Source: Nannocystaceae bacterium (GTDB lineage Bacteria > Myxococcota_A > Polyangia > Nannocystales > Nannocystaceae). Taken from it: a stretch of DNA of 64,000 nt. The position numbers and the translations under genes were made by a program. Position 1 is the first letter of the stretch. Every line of letters begins with the position of its first letter. Shown in pieces: positions 44,424 to 53,145 of this stretch. A model generated the notes under the pieces. It did not search any database. It saw only the letters and a program-made list of their open reading frames with translations, and was not told the DNA's origin. The DNA lies in assembly GCA_019694555.1 (NCBI GenBank), contig JAIBBS010000007.1, positions 17,784 through 81,783 on the forward strand, read 5' to 3'.

Positions 44424-47061
44424 GGGCCTTGTTGGCGAGCTCGTACACGTCGCGCGACAGCCCCGCTCGCCCGACGATGCGCCCGAGCTCGCCGCGCATG
44501 GCCTCGCCGCGCGCGGTGTCGAAGCGTCGCCACTGCACCAGCGCCGCCACCAGGCGCGCGGCCAGCTGCGGGTTGAGCGGATCGATCTCGAGGATCGCGT
44601 CGGCGAGCAGGCGGTAGCCGCCGCCGTCGGCGTCGTGGAAGCGCACCTGGTTGCGCACCGAGAAGCTGCCCAGCAAGGCGCGCACGCGGTTGGGGTTGCG
44701 CAGGTTGAACTCGGGATCGCTCGACAGCGCGCGCACGCGCGCGAGCGTGTCGGGACGCGACGAGGTCGCCTGCACCGCGAACCACTTGTCGAGCACCAGC
44801 GGATCGTGGCCGAAGCGGCGACGGAACTCGGCCAGCGGCGCCTCGGGCACGTCGCCCTCGACGTCGACCAGGCAGCCCAGCGCGGCCATGATGTCGGTCA
44901 TGTTGTCGGCCTCGCGGCACTGCGCCAGCGCCAGCGCGATGCCCTCGGGCTCGCCGCTGACGACCAGGTAGCGCAGCGCGGCGTTGCGGGCCCGTCGCTC
45001 CGCGATGTCGCGCTGCTCCACGCGGTAGGGCCCGCGCGGCCGCAGCTGCTCGTACATCGCGCGCAGCCCCGACAGGTGCGCGCGTGCGATGGCGCCCAGC
45101 GCCAGCTCGCGCGCGACGTGCAGCCCGTCGACGTCGACGACCTCGGCGTGCTGCGCCAGCACCCGCTCGTCGGGCAACGTCAGCATCGCCGCGCGCAGCG
45201 AGCCGTCGAGCGTGGCGTCGGCGACGATCGGCGCGAACGCGGCCACCAGGCGCGGATCGAGCTGCAGCGGCCGCCCGGCCGCACGCTCGCGCACCAGCGC
45301 CGCGAGCGAGGCCTCGGCCAGGGTCTGGGCCGCGTCCCAGCGCGAGAACGCGTCGGGGTCGTGGGCCATCAGGAACGCGAGCTCGTCGATCGTGCGCTCG
45401 AAGCGGAGCTTGACCGGCGCGCTGAAGCCCCGCAGCAGCGACAGCACCGGCGGCTCGTCGAGGTCGCCGAAGACCCACTGCGCCTGGGCCTCGCGCAGCT
45501 CGAGCAGCGCGGTGGTCTCGCGCACGCGCGCGTCGCCCGAAACCAGCCGCAGCGGTCGATCGCGGCCGTCGGATCCGATCAGGCCCACCGCGACCGGGAT
45601 GTGCATCGGCGTCCACGTCGCGGCATCGGCGTTGACCGGCGCGCGCTGGCGCAGCGACACGGTCTGCGTCCGCGCCTGACGATCGAAGCGCGCTTCGACC
45701 TCGACGATCGGCGTGCCCGCGCGCTCGTACCACAGCCCGAACTGGCCCAGATCGGCCGCGTTGGCGTCGGCCAGGGCGGCGCGGAAATCGTCGCACGTGA
45801 CCGCCTGACCGTCGTGGCGCTGGAAGTACAGATCCATGCCGCGACGGAAGCCGTCGGCGCCGAGCAGGGTGTGCATCATCCGCACGACCTCGGCGCCCTT
45901 GTTGTACACCGTGACGGTGTAGAAGTTGTTCATCTCGATGTACGACTCGGGTCGGATCGGATGCGCCGTGGGTGACTGATCCTCGGCGAACTGCGCCGTG
46001 CGCAGCGCGATGACGTCGTGGATGCGCTTGACCGCCGCCGAGGTCACGTCGGCGGTGAACTGCTGATCGCGGAAGACCGTGAGGCCCTCCTTGAGCGTGA
46101 GCTGGAACCAGTCGCGGCAGGTCACGCGGTTGCCGGTCCAGTTGTGGAAGTACTCGTGCGCGATGACGGCCTCGATGTCTTCGTAGTCGTCGTCGGTCGC
46201 GATCTCGGGCCGCGCCAGCACGAACTTGGCGTTGAAGATGTTGAGGCCCTTGTTCTCCATCGCGGCCATGTTGAAGTCGCTGACCGCGACGATCATGTAG
46301 AGATCGAGGTCGTACTCCAGGCCGAAGGTGGTCTCGTCCCACGCCATCGCGCGCTGCAGCGAGCGCACCGCGTGGTCGCACGCGTCGACGTTGTCGGGCT
46401 CGACCCAGACCTCGAGCCGGACCTCGCGACCCGAGCGGGTCGTGAAGCTGCCGTGCTTGCAGCGCAGATCGGCGGCGACCAACGCGAAGAGGTAGCAGGG
46501 CTTGGGGAACGGATCCTGCCAGCGCGCGAGGTGACGACCGTCGGGCAACGTGCGCGTCTCGACGCGGTTGCCGTTGGACAGCAGCACCGGGTAGCGCGTC
46601 GCGTCCGCGACGATGGTGGTGCTGTAGCGCGCCATCACGTCGGGTCGATCGAGGAAGTAGGTGATGCGGCGGAAGCCCTCGGCCTCGCACTGCGTGCAGA
46701 ACGAGCTGCCCGAGCGGTACAGACCCGACAGCTCGGTGTTGTTCTGCGGCTCGATCTCCACCACCGTGCGCAACACGAAGGTGTCGTCGTCGGTGGGGAT
46801 CGTCAGCGACGAGGCATCGCGCTCGTACTGCTCGGGCGCCAACGCGACGTCGTCCTTGGCGAGCTCGACCAGCGTCAGGCCCTCGCCGTCGAGCCGCAGC
46901 GCCGCCGCGCGCGGTACCGCAGGGTTGCGCCGCACCGCCAGCGTCGCGGTCACCCGCGTGCGCTCCTCGCCGAGCTCGAAGTGCAGGTCGACCTGGTCGA
47001 TCCAGAAGTCGGGCGGCCGGTAGTCCCGGCGGTGGATCGGCTCGGGCCGCGGATCCTTCAT
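44407..47061 (-). CDS. pepN: Aminopeptidase N (M1 family)
   Basis: The 884-residue protein matches the long bacterial PepN type. The substrate-binding segment is MAAMENKGLNIFN (GAMEN-like), the zinc site is VIAHEYFHNWTGNR with the third ligand in LKEGLTVFRDQ, and YNKGAEVVRMMHTLLG carries the transition-state Tyr region. A C-terminal helical domain (about 570-884) closes the active site. It removes N-terminal residues from peptides in the cytoplasm. TATCCT ends eight bases before the ATG. The 104 bases upstream are shared with the divergent GntR gene. Confidence 0.95.
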   Translation of the reverse strand: MKDPRPEPIHRRDYRPPDFWIDQVDLHFELGEERTRVTATLAVRRNPAVPRAAALRLDGEGLTLVELAKDDVALAPEQYERDASSLTIPTDDDTFVLRTVVEIEPQNNTELSGLYRSGSSFCTQCEAEGFRRITYFLDRPDVMARYSTTIVADATRYPVLLSNGNRVETRTLPDGRHLARWQDPFPKPCYLFALVAADLRCKHGSFTTRSGREVRLEVWVEPDNVDACDHAVRSLQRAMAWDETTFGLEYDLDLYMIVAVSDFNMAAMENKGLNIFNAKFVLARPEIATDDDYEDIEAVIAHEYFHNWTGNRVTCRDWFQLTLKEGLTVFRDQQFTADVTSAAVKRIHDVIALRTAQFAEDQSPTAHPIRPESYIEMNNFYTVTVYNKGAEVVRMMHTLLGADGFRRGMDLYFQRHDGQAVTCDDFRAALADANAADLGQFGLWYERAGTPIVEVEARFDRQARTQTVSLRQRAPVNADAATWTPMHIPVAVGLIGSDGRDRPLRLVSGDARVRETTALLELREAQAQWVFGDLDEPPVLSLLRGFSAPVKLRFERTIDELAFLMAHDPDAFSRWDAAQTLAEASLAALVRERAAGRPLQLDPRLVAAFAPIVADATLDGSLRAAMLTLPDERVLAQHAEVVDVDGLHVARELALGAIARAHLSGLRAMYEQLRPRGPYRVEQRDIAERRARNAALRYLVVSGEPEGIALALAQCREADNMTDIMAALGCLVDVEGDVPEAPLAEFRRRFGHDPLVLDKWFAVQATSSRPDTLARVRALSSDPEFNLRNPNRVRALLGSFSVRNQVRFHDADGGGYRLLADAILEIDPLNPQLAARLVAALVQWRRFDTARGEAMRGELGRIVGRAGLSRDVYELANKALTSAG

Positions 47062-47069
47062 ATGGGGCG

Positions 47070-47075
47070 AGGATA
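47070..47075 (-). promoter_or_regulatory. -10 box (TATCCT) of pepN
   Basis: TATCCT on the minus strand ends eight bases before the ATG at 47061, with no Shine-Dalgarno sequence. Confidence 0.55.
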
Positions 47076-47114
47076 GACCCGCGTTCGCTCACGGATGATC
47101 TCTCACGAGCGGTA

Positions 47115-47131
47115 AGCTGGTATGACCAGTT
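47115..47131. promoter_or_regulatory. FadR-like operator between pepN and the GntR gene
   Basis: AGCTGGTATGACCAGTT has perfect 5-base arms CTGGT/ACCAG around a 3-base centre, extending to 7-base arms with one mismatch. TGGTNNNACCA is the known core for FadR/PdhR-type GntR regulators, and the GntR gene starts 34 bases further on. Autoregulation and perhaps control of pepN are inferred. Confidence 0.65.
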
Positions 47132-47165
47132 GACCATCGCATGACCTGATGGCATAAGCATCTCG

Positions 47166-47927
47166 ATGGCCCTGCAGCGCATCGCCAAGCGGACCCTGTC
47201 GGACGAGGTCTTCGAGCAGCTCTCGGCGGAAATCGTCCAGGGCCGCATGCAGCCCGGGGTCGCCCTGCCGGCCGAGCGGGAGCTCTGCGAGACCCTCGGC
47301 GTCAACCGCGGCGCCCTGCGCGAGGCCCTGCGGCGGCTGGCCCAGGCGGGCCTGGTCTCGATCGCCCAGGGCGGCGCCACCAAGGTCCTCGACTACCGGC
47401 GCAACGCCGGGCTCGACCTGCTCAGCCAGGTGCTCTTCCGCGACGGCGGCACCATCGACCTCGAGGTCGCGCGCAGCGTGATGGAGATCCGCGCCGCGCT
47501 CGCGCCGGACATCGCACGACTGTGCGCCCGCCGGGCCGACGAGGCGACCACGCGCGAGCTCGGCGAGGTCGTCGCGGCCATGGCCGCTCGCACCGACGAC
47601 CTCGATGCGCTGCAGCAGCTGTCGCTCGACTTCTGGGATCTGCTCGTGCGCGGCTCGGACAACATCGCGTACGAGCTCGCGTTCAACACCCTGCGCGTCA
47701 CCTACGACACGGTCCGCACCGCGCTCGTGCACGTGATGGCGGACGAGCTGCAGGATCTCGCGAGCTATCGCGCCATCGCCGAGGCCGTCGCACGCAAGGA
47801 CGACGTCTCGGCCAAGCACGTCGCGTCGGCGCTGGTCGAACACGGCACGCACCGCATGTTCGAGCTCATCGCCGCGCTGGGGAAGTCGGGCACCGCGGCG
47901 CCCGACGCAGGAGGGACTCCGTCGTGA
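47166..47927 (+). CDS. GntR-family regulator, FadR subfamily
   Basis: The 253-residue protein has an N-terminal winged helix (about 5-75; SDEVFEQLSAEIVQGRMQPGVALPAERELCETLGVNRGALREALRRLAQAGLV) and a C-terminal all-helical FCD-type sensor (about 95-235) with the metal-ligand region SVMEIRAALAPDIARLCARRA. Such regulators sense fatty acyl-CoA or organic acids. It is joined to the next gene by a GTGA overlap, which points to lipid modification as the controlled process. A matching operator lies upstream. Confidence 0.9.
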   Translation: MALQRIAKRTLSDEVFEQLSAEIVQGRMQPGVALPAERELCETLGVNRGALREALRRLAQAGLVSIAQGGATKVLDYRRNAGLDLLSQVLFRDGGTIDLEVARSVMEIRAALAPDIARLCARRADEATTRELGEVVAAMAARTDDLDALQQLSLDFWDLLVRGSDNIAYELAFNTLRVTYDTVRTALVHVMADELQDLASYRAIAEAVARKDDVSAKHVASALVEHGTHRMFELIAALGKSGTAAPDAGGTPS

Positions 47928-48613
47928 ACACCATCGTCTCGTTCTTCGGCACGCACGGCCGCGCGACGCTCGATCCGCGCGCGCCCAACCTGAGCATGCG
48001 CGACGCGATCGCGTACTTCGTGCGCCGTCCGTCCGCGATCACGCTCGCGGTGCTGCTGGCCGCCGCGGTGACGGTGCGCGCGTGGCTGGGCGACTTCCAG
48101 GTGTGGGACGCGCTCGTGGCCGTGACGCTCGTGGTCGCGCACCCGATGACCGAGTGGCTCATCCACGTCGAGATCCTCCACTTCCGGCCGCAGCGCTGGT
48201 TCGGCCGCACGGTCGATCTGCCGGTCGCGCGCGACCACCGGGCCCATCACGCCGATCCGCACGAGCCGCGGTGGTGGTTCATCCCGATGGGCAGCCTGGC
48301 GCGCGCCTTCGTCGCGTTGGTGACGCTGGCGTGGCTGTTGATGCCCACGGTGCCGCTGGCGACCACGGTCGTCGCGACCATGCTGGGGCTGGGCCTGGTC
48401 TACGAGTGGACCCACTACATCTGTCACTCGAGCTGGCGGCCGCGCTCGAACTTCTACCGCACGCTGTGGAAGCTCCACCGCCTGCACCACTTCAAGAACG
48501 AGAACTACTGGATGGGCGTGACCGGCCATGTCGGTGACCGCCTGCTGGGCACCATGCCCGACCCGCGCACGGTCGAGACCTCGGCGACCTGCCGCAACCT
48601 CGACGAACGCTGA
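47924..48613 (+). CDS. Fatty acid hydroxylase/sterol desaturase family membrane protein
   Basis: The 229-residue protein has four hydrophobic segments and the histidine clusters that hold a di-iron site: HPMTEWLIHVEILHF, ARDHRAHHADPHE, YEWTHYICHSSW and LHRLHHFKNENYWMG. The family adds hydroxyl groups or double bonds to lipids at the membrane. AGGAGGG precedes the GTG start, giving a strong Shine-Dalgarno site inside the GntR gene. Being coupled to a FadR-type regulator, it probably changes membrane fatty acids or a lipid in response to acyl-CoA level; that is inference. Confidence 0.85.
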   Translation: MNTIVSFFGTHGRATLDPRAPNLSMRDAIAYFVRRPSAITLAVLLAAAVTVRAWLGDFQVWDALVAVTLVVAHPMTEWLIHVEILHFRPQRWFGRTVDLPVARDHRAHHADPHEPRWWFIPMGSLARAFVALVTLAWLLMPTVPLATTVVATMLGLGLVYEWTHYICHSSWRPRSNFYRTLWKLHRLHHFKNENYWMGVTGHVGDRLLGTMPDPRTVETSATCRNLDER

Positions 48614-48633
48614 TCCGCGTCCGGCAGGGCTGC

Positions 48634-48639
48634 TAGTCT
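48634..48639 (+). promoter_or_regulatory. -10 box (TAGTCT) of the aldolase-SDR gene
   Basis: TAGTCT ends eight bases before the ATG at 48648, with no Shine-Dalgarno site. Confidence 0.5.
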
Positions 48640-48647
48640 CGCCCGCG

Positions 48648-50675
48648 ATGCCGTCCGCGTGGTCCGACGCCGATGCCCAAGCCGCAATCGATCGCTGGGC
48701 CCACCTGCCCCACTGCAACGAGGCGCTGGCGCTGCGCGTGTACAGCTCGCGCCTCATCGGCGCCGATCCGACGCTGGTGCTGCACGGCGGTGGCAACACC
48801 TCGGTGAAGACCGAGCTGCCCGACGACACCGGCGCGATGGTGCCGGTGCTGTGCGTCAAGGGCAGCGGCTGGGACCTCGCCGAGCTCGAGCCGCCGGGCC
48901 TGCCGGCCGTGCGCCTCGAGACCCTCGCGGCGCTGCGCGGACTGCCGTCGCTGTCGGATGAAGACATGGTCAACGCCGCGCGCACGCGGCTGCTGCAGGC
49001 CAGCGCGCCCAACCCCTCGGTCGAGGTGCTGCTGCACGCGTTCCTGCCGGCGACGTACATCGATCACTCGCACGCCGATCGCATCCTCGCGCTGGTCGAT
49101 CAGGCCGACGCCGAGGCCCGCTGCCGCGCGATCTTCGGCGAGCACCTCGCGATCGTGCCCTACGTGATGCCGGGCTTCGCGCTGGCCAAGCTCGCGGCCG
49201 AGGTCGCCGAGCGCAACCCGCAGGCGTGGGGCCTGCTGCTGCTGCAGCACGGCCTGTTCACCTGGGGCTCGACCGCGCGACAGTCGTACGAGCGTCACGT
49301 CGCGGTGATCGAGCGTGCCGAGTCGGTGCTCGCGCCGCTGCGGCGGCCGCAGCTCGAGCTCGGTGCGCCGCGACACGACTGGGTCGGGCTGGCGCCGACG
49401 CTGCGTGGGCGGCTCGGCGCGGGCGAGCGCCGCTACGTGCTGACGCTGCGCAGCAGCGCCGCGATCCGCCGCTTCGTCGACGATCCCGCGCTGGCGCAGC
49501 GCGCGTGCGGACCGGCCACGCCCGATCACGTGCTGCGGACCAAGCCGTGGCCGCTGGTGCTGCCGCTGCCCGACGCGCCGCAGGATCACGCGGCGGCGAT
49601 CGATGCCGCGTTGGCGCGCTACCGCGAGGACTACCGCGCGTACTTCGAGCGGCAGTGCGCGGCCAAGCAGGTCACACGACGCGCGCTCGATCCCGATCCG
49701 CGCATCGTGCTCGTGCCGGGCCTGGGCCTGGTCGCCGCGGGCAGCGACGCCCGCGCGGCCGCGATCGCGGCCGACGTCTACGAGCACACCATCGACGTGA
49801 TCGACGACGCCGACGCCGTCGGCCGCTTCCACGCGCTGCCCGAGGGCGACCTCTTCGACATGGAGTACTGGTCGCTCGAACAGGCCAAGCTGAGCGTGGG
49901 CGCCAGCGGAGGCACGCGACCGCTCGCGGGTCGCGTGGTCGTCGTGACCGGCGCGGCCTCGGGCATCGGCGCCGCGGTGGCGCGACGCTTCGCCGCCGCC
50001 GGTGCGGCGCTGTGGCTGGTCGATCGCGACGCCGACGCGCTCGCGCGCACCGCCGCGGCCTGCAAGGCGCCCTGCGCGGTGCTCGACGTCACCGATCGCG
50101 CCGCGGTCCACCGCACCGTGGCCGAGGCGGTCGCGCGCTTCGGCGGCGTCGACGGCCTGGTCAGCAACGCCGGCACCGCACCGCAGGCACCGATGGACGC
50201 GTGCCCACCGGAGCTGTTGCAGCAGAGCCTCGCGGTGAACCTGCTCGCGCACCAGTGGTTCGCCGAGGCGATGATGCGGGCGCTGCGGGCCCAGGGCACC
50301 GGCGGTTTCCTGCTGTTCAACGCCTCGAAGTCGGCGTTCAACCCCGGCCCCGGCTTCGGTCCCTATGCCATCGCCAAGGCCGCGTTGGTCGCGTTGATGA
50401 AGCAGTACGCGATCGAGGGCGGAGCGCTGGGCGTGCGCGCCAACGCCGTCAACGCCGACCGCGTGCGCACGGCGCTGCTCGACCCCGTGGCGCTGGCCGA
50501 GCGCGCGCGCGCGCGTGGGCTCGATCCCGACGCGTACTTCCGCGCGAACCTGCTGGGCCAGGAGGTCACGGTCGACGACGTCGCCGCGGCGATGCTGGCG
50601 CTGGCCCTGGCCGAGCGCACCACCGGTGCGGTGCTACCGGTCGACGGCGGCAACATTGCGGCGGCTCCGCGCTGA
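48648..50675 (+). CDS. Class II aldolase/short-chain dehydrogenase fusion protein
   Basis: The 675-residue protein joins two enzymes. The N-terminal half (about 30-400) is a class II aldolase/adducin domain: LVLHGGGNTSVK, CVKGSGWDL, YIDHSHADRILAL (metal His) and GLLLLQHGLFTWG. The C-terminal half (about 425-670) is a short-chain dehydrogenase: VVVTGAASGIGAAVARRF, LVSNAGTAPQ, and Ser/Tyr/Lys in LLFNASKSAFNPGPGFGPYAIAKAAL. The known relative is the bifunctional rhamnulose-1-phosphate aldolase/lactaldehyde dehydrogenase (RhaD/RhaE-type) used for sugar breakdown. No other rhamnose gene is near, so the substrate is uncertain. Confidence 0.88.
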   Translation: MPSAWSDADAQAAIDRWAHLPHCNEALALRVYSSRLIGADPTLVLHGGGNTSVKTELPDDTGAMVPVLCVKGSGWDLAELEPPGLPAVRLETLAALRGLPSLSDEDMVNAARTRLLQASAPNPSVEVLLHAFLPATYIDHSHADRILALVDQADAEARCRAIFGEHLAIVPYVMPGFALAKLAAEVAERNPQAWGLLLLQHGLFTWGSTARQSYERHVAVIERAESVLAPLRRPQLELGAPRHDWVGLAPTLRGRLGAGERRYVLTLRSSAAIRRFVDDPALAQRACGPATPDHVLRTKPWPLVLPLPDAPQDHAAAIDAALARYREDYRAYFERQCAAKQVTRRALDPDPRIVLVPGLGLVAAGSDARAAAIAADVYEHTIDVIDDADAVGRFHALPEGDLFDMEYWSLEQAKLSVGASGGTRPLAGRVVVVTGAASGIGAAVARRFAAAGAALWLVDRDADALARTAAACKAPCAVLDVTDRAAVHRTVAEAVARFGGVDGLVSNAGTAPQAPMDACPPELLQQSLAVNLLAHQWFAEAMMRALRAQGTGGFLLFNASKSAFNPGPGFGPYAIAKAALVALMKQYAIEGGALGVRANAVNADRVRTALLDPVALAERARARGLDPDAYFRANLLGQEVTVDDVAAAMLALALAERTTGAVLPVDGGNIAAAPR

Positions 50676-50747
50676 CGCGGGCGGGCACGCCCCGCGGACG
50701 CGGCCGGCGTGCCCGCGGACGCGGCGGTTGTGTGCGAAGATCCGGCG

Positions 50748-52205
50748 ATGCCTTCCTTGCGCCGGACCCTGTCGTGCGGTTCGTTCCTGTGTGTCGCGCT
50801 CGCGCTGCCGTCCATCGCTGCGGCCGGGTCGAGCGATGCGCGTCTGTTCGGGCGCGAGCAGCTGCCGCGCACACCGCTGTCCGACGAGGAGATCGCCGAG
50901 CGCCGCGCGGCGTTGCACGAGCACCTCGAGCTCGAGGCGCTCGAGCTCGACGGCGACGTGGTCCGGCGCCGCGACGGCCTGGGCCCCACCGGCCTGCGCG
51001 CGCGCACCGGCGTGGCCCACGGCACCGGCACGTGGGAGGACCCGCCGCACTACGCGACCATCTTCCTGAACTTCTTCGGCGGCACGCTGTCCTCGGGCAC
51101 CAACGCGGCCGAGATGGAGGCCGGCTGCGTCGGTGCGGTCGACGTCGACTACCCGATGTTCGGCGGCACGCAGTCGACCGCGCTGTCGATGATCCAGGTG
51201 TTCCAGAACGCGATGTCGCCGTACGCCGTGCGCATCGCGTACGAGGAGGCCCCGCCGGCGCACCTGCCCTACTCGATGGTGATGATGGGTGGCGATCCGT
51301 CCGACATCGGCATGGACCCCGGCACCCTGGGCGTGTCGTGCAGCTCGGACTGCGGCGACACCTGGTGGCGCGACACCACCTTCGCGTTCACCGAGGCCTC
51401 CGGCAGCGCGCTGACCATCGGCAACACCGCGCTGCAGGAGGCCGCGCATGCGTTCGGCCTCGATCACATCGATGGCAGCGAGCACATCATGTATCCGTTC
51501 GGCACCAGCGGCGAGAAGGTCTGGGCCACGACCTGCACGCCGTACAACGACGCGACCGGCGGCATCAGCTGCACCTACGTGCACGACGTGTTCTGCGGCG
51601 CGGACTCGGGCATGCAGAACGACGACGCCGAGCTGTTGGCGTTCTTCGGTCCCAACGCCCCCGACATGGAACCGCCGTCGGTGACGATCGTCGAGCCCGC
51701 CGATGGGCTCGAGGTGCCGGCGGGCTCGGACGTGCCGGTCGCGACCGAGGTGACCGATGATCACGACGGTGCGGGCTGGCGCCTGCGCGTCATCCCCGAC
51801 GGCGGCGAGGAACAGATCGTCAACGCCTACCAGTTCGAGACCAGCTGGAACCTGACCGGGCTGCCCAACGGCGCGTACACCATCCGCGTCGAGGCCATCG
51901 ACCACGATCGCAACGAGGGCTCCGACGAGGTCACGATCTACGTCGGCACCGAGGCGCCCGCGACCACCGGCGCGGACTCGGGCGACTCCGGCGGCTCCGG
52001 CGGGGGCTCGGGCGGCGGCTCCGGCGGATCGGGTGGCGGCAGCGAGGCCGGCGGCAGCGACGGCACCTCAGGCCCCGGTCAGACGCCGGTCGATCCCGGC
52101 TGCGCGTGCACGGGCGGTGCCGTGCCGGCCCGCGCGATGCTGCCGCTGTGGTTGTTGCTGCCGGCGGTCGCGCGGCGGCGCCGGCTCACGGCTCGGCCCG
52201 GCTGA
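50748..52205 (+). CDS. Secreted zincin-like protein with degenerate active site and MYXO-CTERM-type tail
   Basis: The 485-residue product has a signal peptide (SFLCVALALPSIAAA). Residues 230-240 read QEAAHAFGLDH and are followed by EHIMYPF, the layout of metzincin-like proteases (HExxHxxGxxH plus Met-turn), but the first His ligand is Gln230. A beta-sandwich domain follows (about 305-400; SVTIVEPADGLEVPAGSDVPV), then a Gly/Ser linker. The end, GCACTGGAVPARAMLPLWLLLPAVARRRR, has the Cys pair, hydrophobic segment and Arg cluster of MYXO-CTERM sorting signals. It is thus likely exported to the cell surface, and either inactive or using a different ligand. It overlaps the next gene tail to tail by 20 bases. 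Confidence 0.8.
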   Translation: MPSLRRTLSCGSFLCVALALPSIAAAGSSDARLFGREQLPRTPLSDEEIAERRAALHEHLELEALELDGDVVRRRDGLGPTGLRARTGVAHGTGTWEDPPHYATIFLNFFGGTLSSGTNAAEMEAGCVGAVDVDYPMFGGTQSTALSMIQVFQNAMSPYAVRIAYEEAPPAHLPYSMVMMGGDPSDIGMDPGTLGVSCSSDCGDTWWRDTTFAFTEASGSALTIGNTALQEAAHAFGLDHIDGSEHIMYPFGTSGEKVWATTCTPYNDATGGISCTYVHDVFCGADSGMQNDDAELLAFFGPNAPDMEPPSVTIVEPADGLEVPAGSDVPVATEVTDDHDGAGWRLRVIPDGGEEQIVNAYQFETSWNLTGLPNGAYTIRVEAIDHDRNEGSDEVTIYVGTEAPATTGADSGDSGGSGGGSGGGSGGSGGGSEAGGSDGTSGPGQTPVDPGCACTGGAVPARAMLPLWLLLPAVARRRRLTARPG

Positions 52206-52911
52206 CGTCGCGCGCGGGCACGGCCGCGGCGAACGCCGGGGCAGGCGCGGTCGCGGGCGCGTCGCCGCGACCGAAGCGATGCGGCCGAGCTGCCAGCGCG
52301 GCGAGCTCGCGCGCGTTGGGCTTGGGGTTCGCGCGGCAGCGGCCGAGCGTCTTGGTCTGCTGCAGCATCACCGGCGCGCTGCGACGCGCGCCCTCGCAGC
52401 GGTGGTGGTCGAAGCCCAGCAGGTGGCCGACCTCGTGGTTGACCACGTAGGTGCGGTACTCGGCGAGGCGGCCGCGGTAGGTCGCCGCGCCGTGCAACCA
52501 CCGTCGCGCGTTCACGACCGCGCGACCGTGGCGGCCGCACGAGAACGTGCCGCCGGTGTGCAGCGGCGCGCACAACCGGTCGGTGGTGGCCGGACGCGCG
52601 AGCACGACCGTGATGTCGGCGTCCTCGGTCACCACGGCGAACTCGTAGCCCGCCGCGGCCCAACCGTCGGGGTCGCTCAAGGTGTCCTCGACCACGGTGG
52701 CGAAGGCCTCGGCGTGCTCGGCGTGCTCGGCCTCGACCAGCACGCGCACGCGCACGACCTCGGGCGCGTGCACGCGCGGCGGCGCGTCGACCACCACGAA
52801 CTGGGCACCCTCGAGCCGCACGGTCTGCACCTGCGGGGCCGGCTGCGGGTTCGCTCCAGCGACCAACAGCGCGAGCCAGTACGACAGGCCGACTCCGAGC
52901 AGCGGCAACAT
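52186..52911 (-). CDS. Secreted DUF3152-type metalloprotease-like protein
   Basis: The 241-residue product begins with MLPLLGVGLSYWLALLVAGANP, a signal or anchor. The domain (about 50-200) ends in a zincin site, YVVNHEVGHLLGFDHHRC, followed by APVMLQQT, which gives a full HExxHxxGxxH and a Met-turn. These motifs, and CGRHGRAVVNARRWLHGA before them, match DUF3152, best known from Actinobacteria. It should be an active zinc protease outside the cytoplasm; its substrate is unknown. It lies tail to tail with a zincin-like gene that lacks one zinc ligand. Confidence 0.85.
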   Translation of the reverse strand: MLPLLGVGLSYWLALLVAGANPQPAPQVQTVRLEGAQFVVVDAPPRVHAPEVVRVRVLVEAEHAEHAEAFATVVEDTLSDPDGWAAAGYEFAVVTEDADITVVLARPATTDRLCAPLHTGGTFSCGRHGRAVVNARRWLHGAATYRGRLAEYRTYVVNHEVGHLLGFDHHRCEGARRSAPVMLQQTKTLGRCRANPKPNARELAALAARPHRFGRGDAPATAPAPAFAAAVPARDVSRAEP

Positions 52912-53145
52912 CGATCTTCTGCGGTCCCGACGTCCGGTGTGCCAGGACCATTTCGGGGACGCACGTTTTCGGCGCGCATGCGGGCGCCCGCCGGCGCGAC
53001 GCGGCCGCGAGCGCGGATGACGTCGCGACAGCGCCACCGCGCGGCGCCGCGCCAGTTCGTCAGCGCGCGCCGGGGGCCGCCACGGCCAGCCGCGCGAAAC
53101 CCCGCCTCACCACGCTGGCCCGTGGCTTGCGATGGGCCGCGACCC

